From positions 310,001-374,000 of the forward strand of contig FOIY01000001.1 in NCBI GenBank assembly GCA_900111435.1: DNA of 64,000 nt, in the 5' to 3' direction. Position 1 is the stretch's first letter, and each line of letters starts with the position of its first letter. Origin of the DNA: Ruminococcaceae bacterium KH2T8. GTDB taxonomy: Bacteria; Bacillota; Clostridia; Saccharofermentanales; Saccharofermentanaceae. This document shows positions 55,638-63,857 of this stretch, piece after piece. A program made the position numbers and the translations under genes. The notes under the pieces are model-generated. The model did not search any database. It was given only the letters and a program-made list of their open reading frames with translations, and was not told the origin of the DNA.

Positions 55638-56074
55638 ACCTTAGCCACCAGATCACCTGCATCAACACCGCCCGTGACATCAAGTATCAGCCATACGTCA
55701 TTACCGAAAGAAGCCTTTGTCTTATGGATATTCGCATTGAGCTCGGTATTAAAGTCACAACCGTCCTCGAAAGGTATAAGATCAAGCACCTTTGTATGGA
55801 CACTTACCGCGCCGCCTTTGACTAATGCGACCATATCACCTTTAGCAAACTCTCCGCCCTTTATTTGACCAAGAGTGACCACTCTGCCCTTGAGAGCCTT
55901 GGATCTCGGGATACCGACATCAAGAGGCTTGGGCTCGATCGTAAATACATCCGAACATGTAAACTGAGCGCTGTATTCTACACCCGTGGCACCGATCGGA
56001 GCCTTGGAAGCCAGATCTGCCGCCTTATCCTGTGCCGTTTCTTTCTGCTTTGAGAACATGTCGAAAAATCCCAT
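55634..56074 (-). CDS. EF-Tu domain 2-like beta-barrel protein
   Basis: 146 residues. After an N-terminal charged part (FDMFSKQKETAQDKAADLAS) comes a beta-barrel like the second domain of translation GTPases (SDVFTIEPK, ALKGRVVTLGQIKGGEFAKG, VLDLIPFED). No GTPase domain is present. Role unknown. It precedes the IS630-like HTH gene with a 4-base overlap. Confidence 0.7.
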   Translation of the reverse strand: MGFFDMFSKQKETAQDKAADLASKAPIGATGVEYSAQFTCSDVFTIEPKPLDVGIPRSKALKGRVVTLGQIKGGEFAKGDMVALVKGGAVSVHTKVLDLIPFEDGCDFNTELNANIHKTKASFGNDVWLILDVTGGVDAGDLVAKV

Positions 56075-56141
56075 AACGACCTCCTGATGATACTAAATCA
56101 TTCGGAAAATACATCCGAATATATCTTACCATCTCAAAGGA

Positions 56142-56810
56142 TCATTTTCTGCGGTGATTATTCGGGATGGGACCTAAGTCGCTGCAGATATATCTTGCAG
56201 CCTTAAATGCGATATACCCCACTCCGTTCATGCTCATCTCATCGTTATTAAAGCTCTTGTTGGTAGCGATTATCGATGCAAATCTCATGGATCTGCAGAA
56301 CAGCTTGATATCGGGCTTTTCCTTGGGCTTTTCAAGATACGGGATGATCTTCATGGCATCCTTTTCTTCGGAGCCGCCCATCCTGTAGATCCTCTCCTCG
56401 GTCTCCTTCAGCAGGTCCTTATCTTCGATATATGCAAGGATATTCGGATATTCTACGGCGATATGGGAAAGATACCTTCTGAGGCTCTCGGTCGACATCC
56501 TGCCGTTCTCGTCAAGAAACTCGGGAAAGCATGCCTTAGCCCTGTCCATGTTATAGAAATACACCTTGCAGAAGAAATCTATCTTATCTTTAAAACACTC
56601 TTCAAACTCGCTCGCAGGGAGTCCGCTCTTTGCGGAAAGACGCTCAATGCTGACAGCCAACAATCCGCCGCTCTTGAATAATTCCAGACCGGCGTCCAAA
56701 AACTTTATCTCAGAACTTCCCTCGTCAGCACTCCTCAGCATAGAGATAAGATACCACAACTTCGTTTTCATAAAACAAAATTTTTTTGCACTATCGCAAT
56801 ATATTGTCAT
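56142..56810 (-). CDS. TetR-like transcriptional regulator
   Basis: 222 residues in the longest frame; ATGs at residues 14 and 24 are also possible and none has a clear ribosome site. The HTH-like region SSEIKFLDAGLELFKSGGL, SIERLSAKSGLPASEFEECF and FCKVYF follows TetR spacing. The C-terminal ligand domain is not recognisable. Its targets are unknown; it lies between the EF-Tu-like pair and the GH114-like gene. Confidence 0.7.
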   Translation of the reverse strand: MTIYCDSAKKFCFMKTKLWYLISMLRSADEGSSEIKFLDAGLELFKSGGLLAVSIERLSAKSGLPASEFEECFKDKIDFFCKVYFYNMDRAKACFPEFLDENGRMSTESLRRYLSHIAVEYPNILAYIEDKDLLKETEERIYRMGGSEEKDAMKIIPYLEKPKEKPDIKLFCRSMRFASIIATNKSFNNDEMSMNGVGYIAFKAARYICSDLGPIPNNHRRK

Positions 56811-56835
56811 AGATGAAAATCAATGTTTTCATAAC

Positions 56836-56875
56836 TAAGACAGCCTCCGACGGATCATCGTAGGAGGCTGTCTTA
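56836..56875 (-). terminator. Terminator after the GH114-like gene
   Basis: 13-bp stem TAAGACAGCCTCC / GGAGGCTGTCTTA with a 14-base loop, 31 bases past the stop. There is no T run after the stem on the minus strand, so it may act mainly as a barrier or processing site. Confidence 0.6.
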
Positions 56876-56906
56876 TATAAGGGATAGGGAGAGACTGATA
56901 TCTGTT

Positions 56907-57776
56907 TTATTGCGCTCTGAGCGCCAGAGTCGAAGATACATAGTAAGTAAATCCGTTGTTACGGCAGTATGTATCGATCTGTGCGATCAGATCCTCATCT
57001 GTCGAATATTCGAGAAGATAAACATCCTTATCGTATCCTGCTACCATCTCTACATATTCGGTAAAATATTCGTGGTCTTCTTCATCTGCTGTCAGGAATG
57101 AGTCTTCGTTGTCCCAGTCGATAGCAGAGAAAACGGATTCCTGGTTAACGGCATCAAGTACTCCGTCAAGCGAATCATTTCTTTCGGCATATTCCCATAC
57201 GTATGTATCGCCGCCGTTGATGACTACATAGGCACCGGTATCGACAAAGCCTTTAAGGATCGTCGTGACGCCTTGATAGATCTCTTCGGTTTCGTAGTTA
57301 TAGTAGACATCAACGTTATCTACGAATAGACCGTCTACACCCTTATCAAGGATCGAAGGTGCAAGTTCCTTAACGAGAAAATCCTGCCATTCCTTCTGAG
57401 ATACATCCATCCATCTTTCGTCTTCCCAGTGCTCATAAACATCAAGGGAATACTTGGAATATTCATCGTAATAAGGACGGTAATCTTCGAGTGAGCCGAG
57501 ATTGATATAGCTGTAGACCTGATGGCCGTCAGCCTGAAGCTCAGCGATCTCATCCGCGGTATAGTACTGTGCATCTATTACGACAGTCTCGTATTCCTTC
57601 ATGACATCTATATCTGCCGAAGTAGCACCGAGAAATACACCGTAATCGTGGGATACATCATCTTCGAATGCACAGGCTGCCATGAGCGGAAATCCGATAA
57701 CACATACTGATGTTACGGCCAGAAATACCTTGAGCAATTTATTATTCTTCAATTCATCTGCTGCTAACTTATTCAT
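56907..57776 (-). CDS. GH114-like (endo-alpha-1,4-polygalactosaminidase-type) protein
   Basis: 289 residues from ATG at 57776 (AGGTG upstream). A signal anchor (LLKVFLAVTSVCVIGFPLMAACAF) sends it outside. The barrel shows VVIDAQYYTADEIAEL, YSYINLGSLEDYRPYY and DGLFVDNVDVYY, the hallmarks of GH114/TM1410-like proteins. Such enzymes cut galactosaminogalactan-type polymers or act on the host's own surface glycans; the substrate here is unknown. Confidence 0.8.
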   Translation of the reverse strand: MNKLAADELKNNKLLKVFLAVTSVCVIGFPLMAACAFEDDVSHDYGVFLGATSADIDVMKEYETVVIDAQYYTADEIAELQADGHQVYSYINLGSLEDYRPYYDEYSKYSLDVYEHWEDERWMDVSQKEWQDFLVKELAPSILDKGVDGLFVDNVDVYYNYETEEIYQGVTTILKGFVDTGAYVVINGGDTYVWEYAERNDSLDGVLDAVNQESVFSAIDWDNEDSFLTADEEDHEYFTEYVEMVAGYDKDVYLLEYSTDEDLIAQIDTYCRNNGFTYYVSSTLALRAQ

Positions 57777-57879
57777 CGCACCTATTCTACACAAACTACG
57801 CTTCTCGCTTTTGCGATTATTTATTCAATTGTGTTGGAATATTTATGGTGGAAGATACAAATTCTTACAATAGATCAAA

Positions 57880-57909
57880 AAGGCGTCATACCCGAAGGTA
57901 CGACGCCTT
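57880..57909 (-). terminator. Terminator of the lipoprotein/pseudogene unit
   Basis: On the minus strand AAGGCGTCGTACC-TTCG-GGTATGACGCCTT forms a 13-bp stem with one wobble and a UUCG loop, followed by TTT. It lies 22 bases after the end of the pseudogene. Confidence 0.9.
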
Positions 57910-57931
57910 ACCTGTCTATCGAAGAACCGGA

Positions 57932-58099
57932 TCAATCCATATAATCTGGATACTCACTCCTGTAATAATATACTCCGATACTCGCCGTCTCTGCTTTTTC
58001 GGCTCTTACAAAGAACAACCCGTGATACCCATAGTTGCCGCAAGCGCTATACTTCCGATCGCCGTAACTATCTTTCCGGTCTTCTTAGCTATTCACCTC
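57932..58099 (-). pseudogene. Decayed small lipoprotein gene
   Basis: A strong ribosome site GAGGTGA (58093-58099) is followed by six bases and then AAGAAGACC without an ATG. The frame then codes KKTGKIVTAIGSIALAATMG and ITGCS, a complete lipoprotein signal like that of the neighbouring gene (ALAVTGCSVVRA). After TGCS a stop appears in that frame, while the next frame continues VRAEKAETASIGVYYYRSEY to a stop at 57932. One missing T in the TTT run would join them. So the start codon is lost and the frame is broken; the remnant would have coded about 55 residues. Sequencing error could explain the frameshift but hardly both changes. Confidence 0.6.
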
Positions 58100-58127
58100 G
58101 ATTCCCTTTTGCCTGAGATCGCCTCTG

Positions 58128-58835
58128 TCAGATCTCTTCGGAATAATCACATACGAGATATCTCACACCGATGCCCGTATCCCTGTTGAACTCAACATAG
58201 TCATTATCATTACCGATCCTGATGACCGTACCGTCATCCGTTGTCTCAGGATCCTCGATGCATACATAGTCACCGAGGAAGTAATCAAAGAGTGTCTCGT
58301 TCATCCTGTATACTGCAACATATGCATATGAATCGGCTGTTTCGCTATAAGCAGTGAAACCGTCATTGAACATGTACTCTGAATCACCGATAGCACCTGT
58401 AGCATACTTCTCTCGAAGTTCGGGGTCATAGATCGTAAAGCCGTTATCCGCATACTCCTGAGCGATGGCTCTGATCTCTTCATCATCGATCTGGTTCATG
58501 TCATGGATCGATTCGTCTGCGGGATAAAGATCCCAGTCGATATTCTCGAAGTTCGGATATAGTGTCATGTAATCGAGCTGACCGTCGAGCTCTCCGTTCG
58601 TACTTACGAATTCATAATCGACCCAGCAGCATCCGTAGATCTCTTCTTCACCGAATGCGTCCTGATCTTCAGACTCTTCGATATCGGTCTCATCACTTTC
58701 CGTCTCTTCGATCTCGACTGCGGACTCATCCGCCTCATCAAGCTCTGCCGCTCTTACTACCGAACAACCTGTTACTGCCAATGCGCCGATAAGAGCTGCG
58801 CTTCCGATGATCTCTATAAACTTTCTGGTCTTCAT
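58128..58835 (-). CDS. Acidic lipoprotein of unknown function
   Basis: 235 residues from ATG at 58835 (AAGGAG ten bases upstream). Signal with lipobox LAVTGC, then a Glu/Asp-rich stretch (about 35-65), then a globular part ending in a domain (MNETLFDYFLGDYVC, DDGTVIRIGNDNDYVEFN, RDTGIGVRYLVC) that also occurs in the short protein at 63196-63375. The 24-base stretch before the start region contains a 7-bp inverted repeat CATCAGG/CCTGATG. Function unknown. Confidence 0.8.
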   Translation of the reverse strand: MKTRKFIEIIGSAALIGALAVTGCSVVRAAELDEADESAVEIEETESDETDIEESEDQDAFGEEEIYGCCWVDYEFVSTNGELDGQLDYMTLYPNFENIDWDLYPADESIHDMNQIDDEEIRAIAQEYADNGFTIYDPELREKYATGAIGDSEYMFNDGFTAYSETADSYAYVAVYRMNETLFDYFLGDYVCIEDPETTDDGTVIRIGNDNDYVEFNRDTGIGVRYLVCDYSEEI

Positions 58836-58856
58836 ATCTTCTTTTCTCCTTTTCCT

Positions 58857-58880
58857 CATCAGGTGTCTTGTCTCCTGATG
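58857..58880. other. Inverted repeat before the lipoprotein gene
   Basis: CATCAGG and CCTGATG, perfect 7-bp arms, 10 bases apart, directly before the ribosome site of the lipoprotein gene. A possible operator or mRNA leader stem. Confidence 0.35.
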
Positions 58881-58960
58881 ACATCCTTAGGCTAAACCAC
58901 GGATTCACTCAACATGCAATTTTGATGTGTAGGAGTTGTCAACATTTCGGGGCAAAAGGA

Positions 58961-58986
58961 AAGCGAAGCCGTTTAAAGCTCCGCTT
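58961..58986 (-). terminator. Terminator of the LUD-domain gene
   Basis: Minus strand AAGCGgAGC-N8-GCTtCGCTT followed by TCCTTTTG, 26 bases after the stop. Confidence 0.6.
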
Positions 58987-59011
58987 GTAATCCTTATGTA
59001 ATCTGCAGCGA

Positions 59012-59650
59012 TCAATAACCGAGATCTTCGCCAACCAGGATGACCTTGATCCTGCCCTTTATCATGGATACTCTTGTTATGACGGTCTGGCAGCAGATAG
59101 TATCATCAATGCACATGCCGCACTTGCCGGTCTTTGCACAGGGAGTATCTCTGTTAAGTCTTACCGTATTAGGAGGAGATGCAAAATTCCTTACTCTGTC
59201 CAATCCTTCTTCGACATTCGTGACTACCTTGTTCATACCCGTAACCACGATAACCTGCTCAGGTCCGTAGATAAGATAGCAGACACGATTTCCTCTGCCG
59301 TCGACATTGATGAGCTCACCGTTTAACGTGATCGCATTAGTACTCATGAGGAAAGTATCGGAATTGATCGTCTTCGCTTTAAGCTCCCTGATCTCGTCAT
59401 CCGTCTTGGCTGATTCTCTGACGATAAGCTCGTGTCCCGCATCGGCGATCATGGACTTTACGCCCATATCATCGATAGTCATCGATCCGCCGTAGGATAC
59501 GGTCTTCTTGCCTTCACCTATGAGCTCCAAGATCTTATCGCAGGCTTCCTTACTGCTGTCACAGTAATAGCCTTCCATCTTACGAAGCTCGAGCTTCTTT
59601 ATGATACTTTCAGCCTGATTTCTGTAAAAGATCTTCTTGTTGTTATCCAA
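59012..59650 (-). CDS. LUD-domain protein (lactate utilisation family)
   Basis: 212 residues. The LUD core is clear: TVSYGGSMTIDDMGVKSMI, DTFLMSTNAITLNGELINVD, GPEQVIVVTGMNKVV. The C-terminal part has CAKTGKCGMCIDDTICC, a Cys cluster found in the short stand-alone members. The start is TTG with GGAGG nine bases upstream. Stand-alone LUD proteins are not proven to act in lactate use. It shares a promoter with the 45-residue membrane protein upstream. Confidence 0.9.
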   Translation of the reverse strand: MDNNKKIFYRNQAESIIKKLELRKMEGYYCDSSKEACDKILELIGEGKKTVSYGGSMTIDDMGVKSMIADAGHELIVRESAKTDDEIRELKAKTINSDTFLMSTNAITLNGELINVDGRGNRVCYLIYGPEQVIVVTGMNKVVTNVEEGLDRVRNFASPPNTVRLNRDTPCAKTGKCGMCIDDTICCQTVITRVSMIKGRIKVILVGEDLGY

Positions 59651-59684
59651 AGCGATCTGCCTCCTGATATGTTATTCAGAAGAA

Positions 59685-59822
59685 TCACGCCATAGATGCA
59701 ACTAAAGACAACGTTCCTGCGAGCATACCCGTTACGAGCAATGCGAAGATCAAAAGCCAACCTGCTGCTGCCTTATCGTTCTTCTTCTGACGATTATTTC
59801 TTCTGGCGTACGAACCGTTCAT
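59685..59822 (-). CDS. 45-residue single-span membrane protein
   Basis: MNGSYARRNNRQKKNDKAAA followed by one membrane helix (GWLLIFALLVTGMLAGTLSL) and a stop. GGAGG lies eight bases before the ATG and an extended -10 promoter lies 54 bases upstream. A basic N terminus and single helix predict an N-in topology. No family recognised. It is followed after 34 bases by the LUD-domain gene. Confidence 0.7.
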   Translation of the reverse strand: MNGSYARRNNRQKKNDKAAAGWLLIFALLVTGMLAGTLSLVASMA

Positions 59823-59875
59823 TGAATGTTCCTCCGTCATCTATTCCTCAGTCCTGCCCTACCATTCCGATATTG

Positions 59876-59884
59876 ATTATATCA
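59876..59884 (-). promoter_or_regulatory. Extended -10 promoter of the small membrane protein/LUD unit
   Basis: TGATATAAT on the minus strand, 54 bases before the ATG at 59822; no clear -35 box. Confidence 0.55.
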
Positions 59885-59939
59885 TTACGATTTTGGAAGA
59901 GTATTAAGATATGATTAAGAGAAACCCGCGAATAAGGCA

Positions 59940-62084
59940 TTAACGTGACAAAGGCGCCACTTTTGCGTCAGTTATCTTACCATCCGTCCACGAAATGTCC
60001 ACAATCTTACCGCCGTAAGTCCTTAAGCCTCTTATGTTTCCGGTATGCCATACCTTAGGAAGTGCAGGCAGGAATCGAGGTTCTCCGCTTTGATCTTCCT
60101 GAAGGAGCATATGTGCGATACCGGAAACCACACCGAAATTTCCGTCGATCTGGAAAGGCGGATGATCATCAAAGAGATTAGGCAGCAGCGAATGCTCCAT
60201 AAGTTCATTTATATGCATAAGCGCCTGATCACCGTCACCTGATGCGGCATACATATTTATGATCCATGCTCTGCTCCATCCGGTGTGCCCGCCGCCGTAC
60301 TTAAGCCTCTCGGATAATGTCTTTCGAGCGGCATCCATGAGGTCGGGATCCGCGGAAGTTATTCCGTGACCCGGAAACAGCGCGAACAGATGAGATATAT
60401 GCCTGTGCCCGGGCTCGGTCTCCTCGTATTCCTCACGCCATTCCCTGATCCGGCCGTCGGATGTTACGGCTATCGGCGGTATCTTACCTAAAGCAGATTC
60501 GATCTCTTCGTACAGCCGGTCATCTTCCATATCAAGAGCTCTCATGGCGCTGATGCAGCAGCCGAAGAACTCGGAAGCGATCTGATCATCCATCGATGCA
60601 CCCTTACATACAGAGCCTCCGTTACCGCCGGGAAGACGATATGTATTCTCGGGTGAAAGAGACGGATAGAATATTATGCTTCCGTCCTCTTCCTCGACCA
60701 TGAAATCGAGCAGGAATCTCGCAGCCTCGAGCATCGTATCGATATGTCCCCTGAGGAATTCCTTATCGTTCGTATATAGGTAATGCTCCCATATATGAAG
60801 ACAGAGCCACGCGGCTCCCATCACCCAGTAAGAGGACGACAGACATGTATCCTGAGGCGCGCAATCGCCGTACAGATCAGTATTATGGTGCGCAACGAAT
60901 CCTCTGCAGCCGTACATCTCGGATGCGACCTTCATGCCATTGGGCTTCATCCTCTCGATAAGATCAAATAAAGGCATATGGCACTCCGAAAGGCCGCAGA
61001 TCTCAGAGGGCCAGTAGTTCATCTGGGCATTGATGTTGATCGTATATTTTGAACCCCACATGGGATCGAAATCCTTATTCCAGATACCCTGAAGGTTCAA
61101 AGGCTGACTGCCCTCTCTGCTTCCTGCGATCATGAGGTAGCGGCCAAAGTTAAAGAGTCGAACGATATCGCTCTGATCCTCGGGCAGCGTAAGGCTGACA
61201 CGGTCATAAAGAGCGCCGTGATCCGTTACATGATCAGCCATTATTTCATCAAATGATCTGTCCGCAGCTTTGCTCACGATATCTATGACATTTGCCCTGT
61301 GATCTGCACTGTAAAAGGACGTATCGGAAGCTATGAGGATAAGTGCTTCATCCGCACCGTCAACGATCAGAGTATTTCCAATAGATGTGACCGTTCCGCC
61401 CTTTGTAATGACCTTTACGCAGCATGAGAACTCCACACCCGTATCACCTGTCATTAGAGTCATATCGGATGCGATATTCATGCATTCGCCGACACGAGAA
61501 TTATAACCCGGGTTTCTGTAGACCTGTTCCCTGAAGGATCTCATATCCCACGTGATATTTCCGCGCGAGAGCTGAGTCCTGAATGATATACGGCCCGCCT
61601 TATCAGCCTTGATACTATATGCGATAACATTATCAGGGAAGCTTGCGATGACTTCCCTCTCGTATCTCACGTCGCCTGCCGTAAAGCTCGAACGGCATAC
61701 CGCGTTCTTAAGATCAAGTTCCCTGCCGTAATCTTCAACAGCCGTCGACGGGTCGATATCGAGCAGGATATAAAGATTACCGAGAGGCTCATAGTGGCTC
61801 ATCGTATCGGGCATTCCGGACAGTGCGAGCGCACAAAGATCCTCGGCTTCGGATATCTTCCCTTCATCTATGAGCTTACGTATCTTCGGAAGATTCTCCT
61901 TAGCAGACGGATTGACCCTGTTTTTCGGTTTACCAAACCAGATGCTGTCATTATTCATCTGAAGGACGTCCGTATAGACACCTCCGTAGACCATGGCACC
62001 CATCCTGCCGTTACCAATGGGCAGAGCTTCATTCCAATCCTTTGCGGGCTCGGTAAACGCTATCCTGTCAGTATTCATATTCAC
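59940..62084 (-). CDS. GH95 alpha-L-fucosidase/alpha-L-galactosidase
   Basis: 714 residues, no signal peptide. GH95 signatures: EALPIGNGRMGAMVYGG, QPLNLQGIWNKDFDPMWG, NAQMNYWPSEICGLSECH and the catalytic Asn-Asp segment FVAHHNTDLYGD, with the general acid Glu in the C-terminal part. It would remove terminal fucose (or L-galactose) from xyloglucan or host glycans. The start is GTG overlapping the upstream stop as GTGA, or the ATG two codons later; I cannot decide. Confidence 0.92.
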   Translation of the reverse strand: MNMNTDRIAFTEPAKDWNEALPIGNGRMGAMVYGGVYTDVLQMNNDSIWFGKPKNRVNPSAKENLPKIRKLIDEGKISEAEDLCALALSGMPDTMSHYEPLGNLYILLDIDPSTAVEDYGRELDLKNAVCRSSFTAGDVRYEREVIASFPDNVIAYSIKADKAGRISFRTQLSRGNITWDMRSFREQVYRNPGYNSRVGECMNIASDMTLMTGDTGVEFSCCVKVITKGGTVTSIGNTLIVDGADEALILIASDTSFYSADHRANVIDIVSKAADRSFDEIMADHVTDHGALYDRVSLTLPEDQSDIVRLFNFGRYLMIAGSREGSQPLNLQGIWNKDFDPMWGSKYTININAQMNYWPSEICGLSECHMPLFDLIERMKPNGMKVASEMYGCRGFVAHHNTDLYGDCAPQDTCLSSSYWVMGAAWLCLHIWEHYLYTNDKEFLRGHIDTMLEAARFLLDFMVEEEDGSIIFYPSLSPENTYRLPGGNGGSVCKGASMDDQIASEFFGCCISAMRALDMEDDRLYEEIESALGKIPPIAVTSDGRIREWREEYEETEPGHRHISHLFALFPGHGITSADPDLMDAARKTLSERLKYGGGHTGWSRAWIINMYAASGDGDQALMHINELMEHSLLPNLFDDHPPFQIDGNFGVVSGIAHMLLQEDQSGEPRFLPALPKVWHTGNIRGLRTYGGKIVDISWTDGKITDAKVAPLSR

Positions 62085-63091
62085 TTCTTAAACCTGTTGA
62101 CATATTCCCTGTTCTCGGTAGTATCACCGACGACGGCATTCGGGAGCAAAGATCCGATCACCAGTTCGTCGAAGTCCCAGTCGCGATTCTCTGTAACGAC
62201 ACTTGTAGAACGCGTCTCACCGTTCTTGTCAGTTGCCTGAAAGTGCATATTACCCTTATAGAGATATCTGTGGAACTCTATGACATCTTCCCTGTTCCAT
62301 ACGGCCTCACCGATGAGCACAAGATATTTCTCGGTAACGAATACTGCCCTCTTGTTTGAAGTATTGGGAGTAAATACGACCTTGCTATTTATCTGATCGA
62401 GGATCTCATCTTCATGTTCCTTGACAAAAGACTTGTATGACCCGAACACCTTCTTCCTGTATCTGATCATAAAGAAGATAAGAGCACCGAAGAAGAGAAC
62501 GATGAATCCGCCTGCGACCCACTGAGATGCGGTCTCTGCCGTAAAGAGCCTTGCTATCGTCAACAAAAGGAAAACTACCATAATGATCGTGATAACGATC
62601 CCCCTGTCGCGATATAGGAAATTCTTCTGATATCTGTACATCTTTGTCTGTGACATAAATACTTTCGCATTGCGTGCAAAGTCTTCCGTGTGTCTTCTCT
62701 TATATTCGAGCTGGTTATCCGGGGTATTACCGAGAAGAAGCCCCGGAGTCCTGCTTGCGATCTCGTACCTTATCTTACCGAACTCATTCTCCGAGAAGAA
62801 CACCTGATCCTTGAACATATTTCCGAACCTGTCAAAAGCAAGTATTGTCAATCTGTCCTTCCTGAGAGTCTTCGTGAGATCAAAGAGCTCGAGATCATCA
62901 AATGCGAGCACAAATGAATTCAGGCAGATAAGATACTTTTCGGTAATATAGACCGCTTTCCAGCCGCTGCTCGGCTGCGCCTCCAATACCAGATGTTCCC
63001 TTACCTGTTCCAGGATATCTTCTCGTCCGTAGCGCTCTACGCACGACATATAACGCCTGTCTCCGCTAAAAAGTCTTCCCTCATCTACCAT
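62081..63091 (-). CDS. Membrane protein with an internal duplication
   Basis: 336 residues. Two similar halves surround two membrane segments (VITIIMVVFLLLTIARLF and WVAGGFIVLFFGALIFFM). Each half has VxxTEKYL followed by an acidic stretch, then a beta pattern and an end like NTPDNQLEYKRRHT or DTTENREYVNRFKK. The halves may be PH-like domains of the YcxB type, which is only a suggestion. GGAGGAGAAGG precedes the ATG. It is coupled to the GH95 gene. Confidence 0.8.
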   Translation of the reverse strand: MVDEGRLFSGDRRYMSCVERYGREDILEQVREHLVLEAQPSSGWKAVYITEKYLICLNSFVLAFDDLELFDLTKTLRKDRLTILAFDRFGNMFKDQVFFSENEFGKIRYEIASRTPGLLLGNTPDNQLEYKRRHTEDFARNAKVFMSQTKMYRYQKNFLYRDRGIVITIIMVVFLLLTIARLFTAETASQWVAGGFIVLFFGALIFFMIRYRKKVFGSYKSFVKEHEDEILDQINSKVVFTPNTSNKRAVFVTEKYLVLIGEAVWNREDVIEFHRYLYKGNMHFQATDKNGETRSTSVVTENRDWDFDELVIGSLLPNAVVGDTTENREYVNRFKK

Positions 63092-63118
63092 AACCTTCTC
63101 CTCCCATCATCGTTATCT

Positions 63119-63127
63119 AGTATAACA
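63119..63127 (-). promoter_or_regulatory. Extended -10 promoter of the duplicated membrane protein/GH95 operon
   Basis: TGTTATACT on the minus strand, 28 bases before the ATG at 63091 and directly after the terminator of the previous gene. Confidence 0.6.
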
Positions 63128-63140
63128 CTATCAGGCAAAC

Positions 63141-63173
63141 AAAAAGCACCGTCCCCGGTAAAGGGAACGGTGC
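63141..63173 (-). terminator. Terminator of the short paralogue gene
   Basis: Minus strand stem GCACCGTtCCC / GGGgACGGTGC with a 6-base loop followed by TTTTTGTTTG. Confidence 0.9.
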
Positions 63174-63195
63174 CGTCTTTCATTGCTTTCGGATA

Positions 63196-63375
63196 TCAGC
63201 CTACACCGCCGGTTTCAATAAAGCAGTAATACTCTGTAGCGATTCCGGTATCCCTGTTAAACTCACAATAGTTATTACCTTCCGAATATCTTATGACGGT
63301 ACCGTCATCCGTCAGCTCATATGTATCACAGACAAAATAGCCGACAACAAAGAAGTTGAACAGCTCCTCATTCAT
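63196..63375 (-). CDS. Short stand-alone copy of the lipoprotein C-terminal domain
   Basis: 59 residues from ATG at 63375, which has AGGAG eight bases upstream. MNEELFNFFVVGYFVC, DDGTVIRYSEGNNYCEFN and RDTGIATEYYCF match the last 60 residues of the 58128-58835 lipoprotein almost residue for residue in the core. No signal peptide remains. It has its own terminator. It may be a reduced paralogue, still expressed, or a remnant. Confidence 0.65.
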   Translation of the reverse strand: MNEELFNFFVVGYFVCDTYELTDDGTVIRYSEGNNYCEFNRDTGIATEYYCFIETGGVG

Positions 63376-63468
63376 CTTACATTCTCCTATATCTTTTTGT
63401 CCCTTATAGACCACCAACATGATAACGTTTTATTGCGTCGGTATTACAGGAGAATTGAGTGAAAAAGA

Positions 63469-63828
63469 TCACGCAAAGATATCTATTGCGATAGGGATCA
63501 TAGCATAAGCAAGTATAAAACCGCCGATACCGATGACAGGCAACCATACCGTAGCGATCTCATTTCTTTTGATCATCTTTACCACAGCGATGATCCCCGT
63601 GATACAGCCTGCGGGAGATACCATAAATGCAGGGATTGCTCCAAGAAAGAATAACATGGCCTTAAAGACTTCTCTGTCAGCGATCTTGTGTCCCGCCTTG
63701 GAAGACGGAATAGCCAGCGCTATCACACAGAGGATACTGCCGACAAGACCTACTGCAGTCAATCCGAAAGACACCCATCCCAGCTTAGTCGCACCGCTCA
63801 TTTTCTTCTTTACATTTACATCTGACAT
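63469..63828 (-). CDS. Small membrane protein (DUF4190-like)
   Basis: 119 residues from ATG at 63828 (AGAGGT upstream). Three membrane segments (GWVSFGLTAVGLVGSILCVIAL, a middle one, and IGIGGFILAYAMIPIAI) and the pattern AGCITGIIAVVKMIKRN resemble DUF4190-type proteins. Function unknown. It follows the gene at the window edge by about 30 bases. Confidence 0.75.
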   Translation of the reverse strand: MSDVNVKKKMSGATKLGWVSFGLTAVGLVGSILCVIALAIPSSKAGHKIADREVFKAMLFFLGAIPAFMVSPAGCITGIIAVVKMIKRNEIATVWLPVIGIGGFILAYAMIPIAIDIFA

Positions 63829-63857
63829 AATACTTACCTCTTCTGTATCATCCACTC

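Noticed and set aside
57845-58189. Plus-strand frame of 114 codons
   Set aside because: It runs through a minus-strand terminator, the lipoprotein pseudogene and the end of the next gene, with no ribosome site.
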